From NCBI GenBank assembly GCA_966211455.1, contig CBIHNI010000017.1, forward strand, positions 41,167-105,166: a DNA stretch of 64,000 nucleotides, read 5' to 3'. Origin of the DNA: 21-14-0-10-47-8 sp966211455 (GTDB taxonomy: Bacteria; Bdellovibrionota; Bdellovibrionia; Bdellovibrionales; Bdellovibrionaceae). Under the pieces are notes generated by a model, which worked only from the letters and a program-made list of their open reading frames with translations, was not told the DNA's origin and ran no database searches. The translations under genes and the position numbers were made by a program. This document shows, one piece after another, positions 1 to 8,137 of this stretch (positions are counted from its first letter, which is position 1; every line of letters begins with the position of its first letter).

Positions 1-1
1 T

Positions 2-745
2 GGCTACGATCCCGCTTACCACTTTGAACTGGCCATCGAGTCAGGCTGTAACGCTTACGCCGCTCCGCTGGGCGCTTTGGAAGCTTGCGCGCGCGATTAC
101 GCCGGCGAAATTCCTTTGATCCTGAAAATCAACAACTCGGATACTTTATTCGGTAACAAATCTCCGATCTCGGCTCTGACTTCCAACGTGGACGACGCTC
201 TTCGTTTGGGATGTGCGGGGATTGGTTTCACGATCTATCCCGGATCTTCTGTTCGTAAACAGATGTACGAAGAGATCATGCACGCTTCGGCTGAAGCAAA
301 AAAAGCGGGCTTGGCTGTTGTGATCTGGTCTTACGCTCGTGGCGAGCAAATCTCAAAAGATGGCGAAACGGCGATCGACGTGATCTCTTACTCGGCCCAT
401 GTGGCGGCTCAGCTGGGCGCTCACATTATCAAAGTGAAACCTCCAACAGCGCACATCGAACAAGATGCGGCTCGTAAGGTTTACGAAGCTCAAGGGATCA
501 AAGTGGGCTCTTTGGCAGATCGCACGAAGCACGTGGTGCAGGCTTGCTTTGCCGGTAAGCGCATCGTGATTTTCTCGGGCGGTGAAGCGAAGGGGACGGA
601 TGAAATCATGGGTGAGGTGACTCAGCTCGCGCAAGGTGGGGCCTTCGGTTCGATCATGGGCCGCAATGCTTTCCAGCGTCCAAAAGCGGAAGCGATTCAG
701 CTTTTGAACAAGGTTCAAGATACATTCGCAGGAAAATCTCTTTAA
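2..745 (+). CDS. fbaB: Class I fructose-bisphosphate aldolase, DhnA/FbaB type (5' end outside window)
   Basis: The reading frame is open from base 2, so the gene is cut by the window edge and the first visible ATG (77) is internal. The product cleaves fructose-1,6-bisphosphate into dihydroxyacetone phosphate and glyceraldehyde-3-phosphate in central carbon metabolism, in the cytoplasm. Support: a TIM-barrel protein of the DhnA family with VIWSYARG (the Tyr expected to act as acid/base), HIIKVK (holding the Schiff-base lysine of class I enzymes) and SIMGRNAFQRP near the C-terminus, the usual phosphate-binding loop. It ends 21 bases before lysS and may be cotranscribed with it. The family also contains 2-amino-3,7-dideoxy-threo-hept-6-ulosonate synthase-like enzymes, so the exact substrate is inferred. 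Confidence 0.85.
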   Translation, partial: GYDPAYHFELAIESGCNAYAAPLGALEACARDYAGEIPLILKINNSDTLFGNKSPISALTSNVDDALRLGCAGIGFTIYPGSSVRKQMYEEIMHASAEAKKAGLAVVIWSYARGEQISKDGETAIDVISYSAHVAAQLGAHIIKVKPPTAHIEQDAARKVYEAQGIKVGSLADRTKHVVQACFAGKRIVIFSGGEAKGTDEIMGEVTQLAQGGAFGSIMGRNAFQRPKAEAIQLLNKVQDTFAGKSL

Positions 746-766
746 GGAAAACAGGAGTAAAAACGC

Positions 767-2272
767 ATGTCTCATGGTGATGACAATCCATTAAGAGCCG
801 AGAAACGAAAAAAATTGCATGCTTTGAAAGAGAAGGGGATCAATCCGTTTCCTTACTCTTTTGATCGCAATGCCAAGATCTCGGATCTCGTCACCAAGTA
901 TGCGCAAAAGCTCAACACTGGCGAAAAGCTGGTGGATACGAATTATAAAATCGCAGGCCGTTTGATGACTTTGCGTTCGATGGGGAAGGCCGCCTTCTTC
1001 AACGTGCAAGATCAAACTGGCTCTTTGCAGATCTACGTGAAGCTGGAAGAGCTGCCAGAAAAAGAACGCCAAAGTTTCGAGCTGATCGATCTGGGCGATA
1101 TCGTCGGCATCGAAGGCTACGTTTTCAAATCGCAAAAGGGCGAGTTCTCTTTACACGCCAAGCACTTTGAGATTTTGACGAAGACCTTGGAGCCATTGCC
1201 GGAAAAATTCCACGGGATCGCGGATGTTGAGATCAAGTATCGTCATCGTCATCTGGATCTGATTTCGGATGTGGATTCGCGCCGGGTGTTTGAAACCCGT
1301 TCGAAAATCATTCGTGAGATTCGCAATTATCTGGATGGCCGTGGATTTTTGGAAGTGGAAACGCCTGTGCTTCAGCCGATTTACGGTGGGGCCGCTGCAT
1401 TCCCGTTTTCGACCATGCACCGAGCTTTGGATATGAAGCTCTTTATGAAAATTTCGCCCGAGCTTTATTTGAAGCGTCTGATCGTGGGCGGGTTCGAGAA
1501 AGTGTACGAGATCGGTAAGAACTTCCGCAATGAAGGCATCGATCGCACTCACAATCCTGAATTCACCATGCTCGAGTATTACGAAGCTTACACCGATTAC
1601 AATTACCAGATGAAACAGTTCGAAGATCTGATTTCGCAGCTGGCTTTGAAAATCAATGGCAGCATGAAGGTTGTCTACCAAGGCAAGGAAATCGATTTCA
1701 CGCCACCTTGGCGCAGACTGACCATCATGGATGGAATCAAAGAATACGCGCAGGTCGATCCGGAAAAAATTTCGGACGAAGATTTGCTGAAAACTTTGAA
1801 AAAGTATCCCGACGTTTATCCGAAGGTCGCAGAAACGGCGACTGGCAAAGCCAAAGTGGGTCGCGGCGAGATGCTGGTGCGTCTGTTCGAAGCAACGGTT
1901 GAAGAGCATTTGTGGCAGCCGACCTTTGTGATGGATCACCCGGTCGAAATTTCGCCTCTGACCAAAGCTCACCGCACGAAAAAAGGCCTGGTCGAGCGTT
2001 TCGAGCCATTTGCGGCTTGCATGGAAATTGGTAATGCTTATTCCGAGCTGAACGATCCCGAAGAGCAATACGAACGCTTGAAAGAACAAGAAGCCAAACG
2101 TGTCGTCGACGAAGAAGCGCAACCGATGGATGAAGATTTCGTGCACGCAATCGACACCGGCATGCCGCCAACAGGTGGCGTGGGGATTGGGATCGAGCGC
2201 ATCGTGATGATCTTGACCGATCGTCCGAGCATTCGAGACATCATCTTGTTCCCAACCATGAAGTTTAAATAA
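767..2272 (+). CDS. lysS: Lysyl-tRNA synthetase, class II
   Basis: Charges tRNA-Lys with lysine in the cytoplasm. The 501-residue length matches bacterial LysS. An OB-fold anticodon-binding domain (about residues 58-160) precedes the class II catalytic core. Motif 1 lies near residues 180-205, motif 2 near 243-270 (NFRNEGIDRTHNPEFTMLEY) and motif 3 near 472-496 (GVGIGIERIVM, then IRDIILFP). The HNPEFTM stretch is typical of the LysRS subgroup and separates it from AspRS/AsnRS. The start codon is preceded by a purine-rich site (aggagt). The next gene starts four bases after the stop, so the two are probably translated from one message. Confidence 0.97.
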   Translation: MSHGDDNPLRAEKRKKLHALKEKGINPFPYSFDRNAKISDLVTKYAQKLNTGEKLVDTNYKIAGRLMTLRSMGKAAFFNVQDQTGSLQIYVKLEELPEKERQSFELIDLGDIVGIEGYVFKSQKGEFSLHAKHFEILTKTLEPLPEKFHGIADVEIKYRHRHLDLISDVDSRRVFETRSKIIREIRNYLDGRGFLEVETPVLQPIYGGAAAFPFSTMHRALDMKLFMKISPELYLKRLIVGGFEKVYEIGKNFRNEGIDRTHNPEFTMLEYYEAYTDYNYQMKQFEDLISQLALKINGSMKVVYQGKEIDFTPPWRRLTIMDGIKEYAQVDPEKISDEDLLKTLKKYPDVYPKVAETATGKAKVGRGEMLVRLFEATVEEHLWQPTFVMDHPVEISPLTKAHRTKKGLVERFEPFAACMEIGNAYSELNDPEEQYERLKEQEAKRVVDEEAQPMDEDFVHAIDTGMPPTGGVGIGIERIVMILTDRPSIRDIILFPTMKFK

Positions 2273-2275
2273 GAT

Positions 2276-3172
2276 ATGAAAACGAATCTTGTTCTTTTGA
2301 TTTTGGGAGTTCTGGTGTGGGTTGGCTGTCAGCAAAAGCCCACCAAGGTGTACCAAAGTGTTCCGACCCAGGTGAAAGAGCAAGAGACGGGGAAACCCGC
2401 TGAGATCAAGCTCACCGAGCAGACGTTCTTGGTCGATGCGCGCCCGGCATTTGATTATTCGGTCGCGCATTTGAATGGTTCGATCAATCTGCGTCCAGAA
2501 GATTTCACTCAGAAAGAAGAAGCGGTTCAAGGTCTTTTGGATAAAGATCTGTTTGGGCTGGCCAGATACTTGGCTCGCAAAGGGATCTCGCCCGAAACAC
2601 CGATCGTGGTGGTGGGGCGGGGGCTTCAAGGCGGCGGCGAAGAAGGCCGCGTTGCTTGGACTTTGCAATACTTAGGCGTGAAGAATGTCCGATTTGCGGC
2701 GATTGATTATTTCTCGATGCCACTGACAACGGCGGAAGCGCCACCGAAAGCGGCGGCCGTCATCTGGAAGCCCGAACTGAATGAAGGTCTTTTGATCACT
2801 CGCAATGAATTCATCAACGAAATGATGAAACCACGAGTGGATGCGAATTCGACGGTCATCATCGACGTGCGCACGTCCGAAGAATACCTGGGAAAGGTGC
2901 AGCCAAAAAACATGAAGGCGCCACCAGATATCAACGCCATAAATATCCCTTGGACCGAGTTCTTCCACAAAAACGGTCTGATCAACACCGAATTCAAAGC
3001 CAAGCTTCAGTCTTTAACGATCACCGAAGCTCGCCGAATTTTGGTCATCGCCAACAAAGGCATCGAGTCCGCCGCCGTCACCCTCGCCCTGCGAGAAATG
3101 GGCTACAGCAAAGCCCAAAACTACGCCGGCGGCTACCGCGAACTGCTCGCCGGCCCCGGCGGCTTCAAGTAG
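2276..3172 (+). CDS. Exported tandem rhodanese-like lipoprotein, catalytic cysteines absent
   Basis: The N-terminus is a short hydrophobic signal ending in WVGC (Cys18), an imperfect lipobox because Trp replaces the usual Leu at -3; it is probably a lipoprotein. Two rhodanese-like domains follow. The first is about residues 48-145 (DARPAFDYSVAHLNGSINL) and the second about 175-295 (IIDVRTSEEYLG to YAGGYREL). Where active rhodaneses carry the catalytic Cys loop, domain 1 reads VVVGRGLQGGG and domain 2 reads VIANKGIES, so neither has the cysteine. It is likely a binding or structural protein rather than a sulfurtransferase. It follows lysS by three bases and is probably in its operon. Confidence 0.75.
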   Translation: MKTNLVLLILGVLVWVGCQQKPTKVYQSVPTQVKEQETGKPAEIKLTEQTFLVDARPAFDYSVAHLNGSINLRPEDFTQKEEAVQGLLDKDLFGLARYLARKGISPETPIVVVGRGLQGGGEEGRVAWTLQYLGVKNVRFAAIDYFSMPLTTAEAPPKAAAVIWKPELNEGLLITRNEFINEMMKPRVDANSTVIIDVRTSEEYLGKVQPKNMKAPPDINAINIPWTEFFHKNGLINTEFKAKLQSLTITEARRILVIANKGIESAAVTLALREMGYSKAQNYAGGYRELLAGPGGFK

Positions 3173-3173
3173 A

Positions 3174-3208
3174 CAAAAGGTACCGTCCCGCGTACGCCGT
3201 ACCTTTTG
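3174..3208. repeat. Extragenic hairpin with GCGTACGC core
   Basis: A perfect 10-bp inverted repeat (CAAAAGGTAC / GTACCTTTTG) encloses a 15-base loop that contains the palindrome GCGTACGC (3190-3197). The same octamer recurs at 3245-3252 and, between cysS and uvrB, at 15266-15273. It sits between the convergent ends of the rhodanese-like gene and the RAYT-like gene. It could act as a terminator, although no long T-run follows, or be a REP-like element. Confidence 0.6.
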
Positions 3209-3226
3209 CCACAGTGTCCCGAAAGG

Positions 3227-3240
3227 CCCTTCGTCCCGAG
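3227..3240 (+). repeat. RAYT-associated tag CCCTTCGTCCCGAG
   Basis: Variant of a 14-base motif (CCCTTCG-Y-CCCGA) that also lies at 4016-4029, 4241-4254 and 22026-22039. All four are next to the first two transposase-like genes. Inferred to be a recognition or REP-like sequence. Confidence 0.4.
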
Positions 3241-3258
3241 TACGGCGTACGCGCGATT

Positions 3259-3909
3259 TTAGTTTCTTTCCACCTGGCCACGAACGCGAATTGGCAGCCG
3301 ATTCTCAAGAGTTCGACGTTCCTTAAATGAGAACGATCTCCCGTCGTGGAGCACTTCCTGTGGACGTATCGGCTTTCTTTTCGGACGCGAGTTCTTCTCG
3401 CGTCTGATTTCCCCGCGGGCCTCTTTCTGATTCAGTCTTAAATACGAAATCCCATTCTTATAATCACGGCCCCATTCTAAAATTCGGGTGAAGGGGCGAA
3501 GGGTAAAAAGCTTCAAATCATTCACAGTCGATTGCAGGTGCTTCGATGCACTTTTATGAGATGAGTTTCTCTTCCGAGCACTTGCAAGGGCGAGTGTCAA
3601 TTTCGAATTTAGCACTCGAACAAATCTCACATAAGCTTCACGAGATTGAATCTTAATCACAAAATGAATATGCGACCAGTTGATGGCAAGCTCATAGATC
3701 TTCACTCCAGATTCTTGAGCGATCTGGTGAATTAGCTTTTTCAAACTCTGATTCTTTGGACGAAAGATTTTGAAATTCATTGAGCGTAAAACCAGATGAA
3801 TCGGTTTCTTTGTGGAGAGCGGCCTTTTCGATTTTCTTTTTCCAACCAAATGCTGGCCGCCGAAATATTTCTTTGCACTTTTGATAAATCCAAAACTGAT
3901 TTGTTTCAT
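3259..3909 (-). CDS. RAYT-like Y1 (HUH) transposase, copy 1
   Basis: Single-strand DNA nuclease of the Y1 transposase / REP-associated tyrosine transposase family. Visible features, numbered from the chosen Met at 3909: KPIHLVLRS near the N-terminus, the metal-binding HUH motif in NWSHIHFVIKI, and a conserved late Tyr region (EWGRDYKNGISYL). The frame is open upstream to 4011, but the second copy (21211-21918) is similar only from the MKQI start, which supports that choice. The C-terminal tail is basic. The homology between the two copies continues about 120 bp upstream of the start, up to the CCCTTCG tag. RAYTs usually act on dispersed palindromes rather than on their own IS ends; no classical IS ends are visible. 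Confidence 0.75.
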   Translation of the reverse strand: MKQISFGFIKSAKKYFGGQHLVGKRKSKRPLSTKKPIHLVLRSMNFKIFRPKNQSLKKLIHQIAQESGVKIYELAINWSHIHFVIKIQSREAYVRFVRVLNSKLTLALASARKRNSSHKSASKHLQSTVNDLKLFTLRPFTRILEWGRDYKNGISYLRLNQKEARGEIRREKNSRPKRKPIRPQEVLHDGRSFSFKERRTLENRLPIRVRGQVERN

Positions 3910-4015
3910 GCTTCTTCTCGCTTTCAAAAAGTGAGATGGGTATATCACATGATTTTGGATGCGTTTTTCAAAGAGGGGAGAAGTGAGATTCAGATTGCGC
4001 TTTATACGCACGCAA

Positions 4016-4029
4016 CCCTTCGCCCCGAG
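4016..4029 (+). repeat. RAYT-associated tag CCCTTCGCCCCGAG upstream of copy 1
   Basis: Lies about 107 bases upstream of the transposase start. Its reverse complement core GGGGCGAAGGG is also present inside the gene at 3493-3503. The second copy has the same arrangement (22026-22039 outside, 21444-21454 inside). The 3910-4303 gap holds this tag and the next one and no convincing gene. Confidence 0.45.
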
Positions 4030-4240
4030 ACGTATTTGGCATTTGGCAGAGGAATTTCAAAATCGAAAATTACGCGTGACCTGGATGAAGTGTGGAGCTC
4101 GAAATTCACGTCAACAGGTAAATAAAATATTCTGACAACCTGGCGCTGAGCGACGATTTCAGCGAAGCTATACGGAGTGTGGAATTTTACGAATGCAAAA
4201 GAGGAGACAATGGACTGCGGACTTGAAATACGAAGCCAAC

Positions 4241-4256
4241 CCCTTCGCCCCGAAGG
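4241..4256 (+). repeat. RAYT-associated tag forming a small hairpin
   Basis: CCTTCG (4242-4247) pairs with CGAAGG (4251-4256) over a CCC loop. It is the most palindromic of the four tags. Confidence 0.4.
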
Positions 4257-4303
4257 ACTGCGATCAAGCGAGATACTTCAAAGAGTTCAGCTCCTATTTA
4301 AAA

Positions 4304-4807
4304 CTAGTGCTTGTTCTTCGCGGGCAGGCTTGCGGGTTTGCGACCCGTGCCCCCCGTGCCCGTACTTGCAGGCTTGCGGCCTCCACCAGCAACGCGCTCG
4401 TCCTGAAAACCTTGCGCGACCGCTGGAACCTTCGCACCGGTCACGCATTTCATACGGTCCATGTCGCTGAGCTCGCTGGCATCACAGGGCTCAAGCGAAA
4501 GCGGGGAGAAGCTGTGCTTCTGGCTGAGTCCCACGCACTCAAAGAAAAGCTTGTCGTCGAATTGGCGATTGCAGACGGCCGCCAGGTACCAGTCCGGATT
4601 GAGCTCTGATATTTTCTTTTCGCAAGTCTCTTGATCCGAACCCAGAAAGCGGTCGCAAAGACTGCTGGGGTCGCGAGGCTCTAGCGCCAAAGCGGGGGCT
4701 GCGGACAGAGAAAGAATCAAGCTTAGGGCAAGCGTCGTCCGGGTGGTCGTCGCGATGGAGCCCAGAAAAGAGAAGAACAAAGAGGTGGTCGCAAGTTGCA
4801 TCTTCAT
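4304..4807 (-). CDS. Small exported cysteine-containing protein of unknown function
   Basis: 167 residues with a long, Ala/Leu/Thr-rich N-terminal signal region ending near PALALEPRD. The mature part has several cysteines (CDRFLG, ETCEKK, VCNRQF, FECVGL, EPCDAS, KCVTG), suggesting disulfides in the periplasm or outside the cell. The C-terminal tail is low complexity (GGGRKPAS, GTGGTGRKPAS). The gene starts 16 bases after the stop of the HD-GYP gene on the same strand. Its likely ribosome site (aagga) overlaps that stop, so the pair is probably an operon. No family is recognised. Confidence 0.65.
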   Translation of the reverse strand: MKMQLATTSLFFSFLGSIATTTRTTLALSLILSLSAAPALALEPRDPSSLCDRFLGSDQETCEKKISELNPDWYLAAVCNRQFDDKLFFECVGLSQKHSFSPLSLEPCDASELSDMDRMKCVTGAKVPAVAQGFQDERVAGGGRKPASTGTGGTGRKPASLPAKNKH

Positions 4808-4823
4808 ATGAAAAACAAAATCC

Positions 4824-5804
4824 TTAAGCGGCGTTGATCTTAAACAGAACCGAATGCATAGCCTTTAAAATTTCCGGATCATAGCGGCCCGCTAATTTTT
4901 CTTTCATCATGGTGACCGCTTCAAAAGGCTTCATCGGCGTGTTGTAGGAGCGTTGGGTCGTCATCGCATCATAGGTGTCCGTGATCGCCACAATTCGTGC
5001 GAAAGGGTGGATCTCTTGGCCCGAAAGATTCTGAGGATATCCGTTACCGCTCCAAGACTCGTGGTGTTCAAAGCAGGCGGCTTTCACGGCATCGGACACG
5101 GCGTGATTCTGATTCAAAATCACAAGCCCGTACTGGGTGTGCTTTTGCATTTGTGACCATTCGGCATCCGACAGGCTGCCTTTCTTGCACAAGATATCCA
5201 AGCTGATCTGGCGCTTACCCACATCGTGGAAGAGGGCGCCGATTCCCATTTCTTCCAGCTCTTTTTTGCCGTAGCCAACCGCTTCGGCCAAACCCAAAGA
5301 ATAAATCCCCACATCCAAAGAGTGATTGTAAGTGTAGAAATCGTGGCCTGACAAAGAGATCAAGTGTCCCATCGCTTCGGGTTCGGCCTGCATGAATTCG
5401 ACAAACTGAGTGATAATCGGGCGCGATCCGTCCAAGGCTTTGTTCACATCCGGATGCTCGAAAAGCTCTTCCACCAACGTCATCGAAGATTCACGCAGTA
5501 AAACCGCTTTTTCGCGCACGTTCAGATCGTCTGAAATCATCTGCTCGTGAACATAAGTTTTATAGAATTTGCGATCGTCTTCTTTCACCAAAAAATGATT
5601 TCCGGTGTCGCGGGTTTGCAGCGCTTGGATTTTATCTTTTTCCAACCGATCGCCAGCGCGAAGATAGACGATGTTTTGATTGTTGATGCGCAGGAAGAGA
5701 TCGAAAGTCAGAGGCTTTCCTGGGATCAGACTGCTGATGCGGACTTTGAAGAAACCTGTGTTTTCCATTCTTCTATTTTGCCATGTCCTAAGGCGCGCGG
5801 TCAT
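4824..5804 (-). CDS. HD-GYP domain protein (putative cyclic-di-GMP phosphodiesterase)
   Basis: The N-terminal ~120 residues form a domain of its own (IPGKPLTFDLFLRINN), like those often placed ahead of HD-GYP. The HD-GYP domain follows: HSLDVG near residue 161, HD at 193-194 in LFHDVGK, HHE at 247-249, GYP at 255-257 and DTYDAMTTQRSY near 276-287. All canonical metal-binding and signature residues appear present, so hydrolysis of cyclic di-GMP (or cGAMP, as in some deltaproteobacteria) is plausible. There is no membrane segment, so it is cytoplasmic. An alternative start is Met at 5768 (MENTGFF); neither start has an ideal ribosome site. It is divergent from recG. Confidence 0.85.
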   Translation of the reverse strand: MTARLRTWQNRRMENTGFFKVRISSLIPGKPLTFDLFLRINNQNIVYLRAGDRLEKDKIQALQTRDTGNHFLVKEDDRKFYKTYVHEQMISDDLNVREKAVLLRESSMTLVEELFEHPDVNKALDGSRPIITQFVEFMQAEPEAMGHLISLSGHDFYTYNHSLDVGIYSLGLAEAVGYGKKELEEMGIGALFHDVGKRQISLDILCKKGSLSDAEWSQMQKHTQYGLVILNQNHAVSDAVKAACFEHHESWSGNGYPQNLSGQEIHPFARIVAITDTYDAMTTQRSYNTPMKPFEAVTMMKEKLAGRYDPEILKAMHSVLFKINAA

Positions 5805-5840
5805 TTCTTCTCATTTTGAGACAACCCATCGTCGAGTCAT

Positions 5841-5869
5841 TTGACAAAAAATTAAAGGTTTGGTCCCAT
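5841..5869 (+). promoter_or_regulatory. Possible recG promoter
   Basis: A perfect TTGACA (5841-5846) is followed after 17 bases by TCCCAT, a poor -10. The recG ATG is only about 10 bases beyond, so the transcript would have a very short leader. Confidence 0.3.
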
Positions 5870-5879
5870 ACGGGCCGTC

Positions 5880-7973
5880 ATGTGGTTGGAACTTGGGACA
5901 AATGTCCAGTATATCAAAGGGGTCGGCCCCAAGCTCGCCGAACTGCTCGCCAAGCGCGACATCTATTCGATCGGAGATCTGATTGAATACTATCCGCGTG
6001 CCTTTGAAGACCGCCGGGCCGCCCGCAATATCGCAAGTCTCAAACTGAACGACGTGGTCAGCCTGCGCGCGCAAGTGGTGAAAGTCGCGGGCATCCAGAT
6101 GGGGCGATCGCACCGAAAAATTTATGATATTTTGATCCGCGATAAATCCGGCCAAATTCACTGCAAGTATTTTCGCGTGCCTTATAAAGGCTACTTTGAG
6201 CGTTTCACCCCGGGCACCGAAGTTCGCATCACCGGTAAAGTGATCGATTACCGCGGCCGCATGGAATTTCATCATCCCGAAATCAAAGAGTTCAACGAGG
6301 AAGAAGAAATCCAAGACGTGCTGGTGCCGATCTACACCGAGATCGAGACTTTCACTTCAGCGAAAATGCTGCGCATGATCCGCGCGGCGATGGATCAGCT
6401 GCCAAAAGGCAATTGGCGAAAAGAGCAGTTCCCCGAAGAGATGATGAAAAATTACGATCTGATCTCGCGCCAAGCGGCCCTGGAAATGCTTCATCGGCCC
6501 TCGCCGGATCTATCGCAAGCCTTAAGCGAGATGAAATCGCCGGCGCACAGACGCATCATTTTTGAAGAGTTCTTCTGGCTTGAGCTTTATTTGGCCGCAA
6601 AAAAATTAGGCCTGCAAAAAGAAGCCGGCATCGCCATGCAAGAGCATCCCGAATTTGTCGAAAAGCTTTTGCAAAACCTGCCCTTTGATCTGACCGGCGC
6701 CCAGAAAAGATCTTACGAGCAAATCCACCAGGATTTGCTGAAACCCCACCCCATGCATCGCTTGGTGCAAGGGGATGTGGGAAGCGGAAAAACCATGGTG
6801 GCCTTTATGGCCGCGGCCTTCGTTGCCGGCAACAAATACCAAAGCTGCATGATGGTGCCGACCGAAATCTTAGCCGAGCAGCATTTTAAGAACGCACAAA
6901 AATATCTGGAGCCTATCGGCATCAAGACGGCACTGCTGACGGGTAAAACCAAAACGTCCGAGCGAAATCAAATTCTGGAAAATCTAGCCAGCGGTGAAAT
7001 TCAGCTTCTGATCGGCACGCACGCTTTGATCGAAGACTGGGTGCAGTTCCAAAATCTCGCTCTTGTCATTATCGACGAGCAGCACCGTTTCGGCGTTGAA
7101 CAACGTGGGAAACTGAAAAACAAAGGTGTTTCGCCGCATTTCTTGGTGATGACCGCAACCCCCATCCCAAGAACGCTGGCCATGACGGTTTACGGGGACC
7201 TTGAGGTTTCCGTGATCGACGAGATGCCGCCGGGGAGAAGTCCGATTCAAACCCGCTCCGTGTTTCAAAACAAACGCCCGGACGCGATGAAATTTATGGG
7301 CGAGCAGCTTAAAAAAGGCCGGCAAGCCTATGTCGTCTACCCACTGGTGGAAGAGTCCGAGAAAATCGATCTCAAAAACGCCGTCGAAGAATTTGAAAAA
7401 ATCAAAGGTGAATTCAAAGATTACAAGGTCGGACTGTTGCACGGAAAAATGAAGCCGGCGGAAAAAGATCAGGTGATGGATCTTTTTCGGAAGAATGAAA
7501 TCCAAATCCTGGTCAGCACGACGGTGATCGAAGTCGGCGTCGACGTGCCGAACGCCAACATCATGATCATCGAACACGCGGAACGCTTTGGATTGTCGCA
7601 GCTGCATCAGTTGCGGGGGCGTGTGGGGCGAGGGGCGCACAAAAGCTATTGCATCCTTTTGATGGGTCATGCGGTCAGCGAAGAGGCTCGCGCCCGCACG
7701 CAGATGATGGAAGAAACGACGGACGGATTTAAGATCGCCGAGTTCGACCTCGAGATGCGAGGCCCCGGAGAGTTTCTCGGGACGCGTCAGTCGGGACTTC
7801 CGGGTTTCCAAATGGCGAACCTTGTCAGGGATTTTAAGATTCTCGAGGAGGCGCGACGTGCCGCATTTGAAATTCTAGAAAAAGATCCTCAGCTCAAAGA
7901 TAAAGGCAATCAGGCTCTGCGCGAGGAGCTTTTGCGAGCGCACGGCCCTGCCGCACTTGCAAGCATCGCTTGA
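5880..7973 (+). CDS. recG: ATP-dependent DNA helicase RecG
   Basis: Remodels stalled replication forks and Holliday junctions. The 697-residue length fits the family. The N-terminal wedge/OB region (about residues 1-250) begins with an HhH-like YIKGVGPKLAELL. Helicase motifs follow: Walker A GDVGSGKT near residue 298, DEQH box (IIDEQHRFG) near 397, TATPIPRTLAM near 425 and the RecG-typical QLRGRVGRG in the second RecA-like domain. The N-terminus is slightly short compared with enterobacterial RecG. No clear Shine-Dalgarno precedes the ATG, consistent with a very short leader. Confidence 0.96.
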   Translation: MWLELGTNVQYIKGVGPKLAELLAKRDIYSIGDLIEYYPRAFEDRRAARNIASLKLNDVVSLRAQVVKVAGIQMGRSHRKIYDILIRDKSGQIHCKYFRVPYKGYFERFTPGTEVRITGKVIDYRGRMEFHHPEIKEFNEEEEIQDVLVPIYTEIETFTSAKMLRMIRAAMDQLPKGNWRKEQFPEEMMKNYDLISRQAALEMLHRPSPDLSQALSEMKSPAHRRIIFEEFFWLELYLAAKKLGLQKEAGIAMQEHPEFVEKLLQNLPFDLTGAQKRSYEQIHQDLLKPHPMHRLVQGDVGSGKTMVAFMAAAFVAGNKYQSCMMVPTEILAEQHFKNAQKYLEPIGIKTALLTGKTKTSERNQILENLASGEIQLLIGTHALIEDWVQFQNLALVIIDEQHRFGVEQRGKLKNKGVSPHFLVMTATPIPRTLAMTVYGDLEVSVIDEMPPGRSPIQTRSVFQNKRPDAMKFMGEQLKKGRQAYVVYPLVEESEKIDLKNAVEEFEKIKGEFKDYKVGLLHGKMKPAEKDQVMDLFRKNEIQILVSTTVIEVGVDVPNANIMIIEHAERFGLSQLHQLRGRVGRGAHKSYCILLMGHAVSEEARARTQMMEETTDGFKIAEFDLEMRGPGEFLGTRQSGLPGFQMANLVRDFKILEEARRAAFEILEKDPQLKDKGNQALREELLRAHGPAALASIA

Positions 7974-8137
7974 TTTCTCTCGGCCACGAGAGACATTCGA
8001 AAATTAAATAATTTTAATCAAAAAAATTTTCTTAAAAATTTCTTTATATCTATTTTCTTTGGTGGTCTGATTTTTGACGAAGCTTGTATCGAGAGAAAAT
8101 CCAAGACTCTCTGCAGGCAAAAACTACGGAGGGGATC

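Noticed and set aside
1151..2668. Long open frame on the minus strand opposite lysS
   Set aside because: It is antisense to a clear lysS and rhodanese-like gene; its Phe/His/Arg-rich translation shows no motif and is the mirror of the real gene.
3259..4029. Classical insertion sequence around RAYT copy 1
   Set aside because: No terminal hairpin pair of IS200/IS605 type and no recent identical copy; the second copy is diverged, fitting a domesticated RAYT better.
4193..4609. Plus-strand frame at 4193-4609
   Set aside because: It runs opposite the small exported protein at 4304-4807, which has a signal peptide and cysteine pattern. The plus frame is arginine-rich and patternless.
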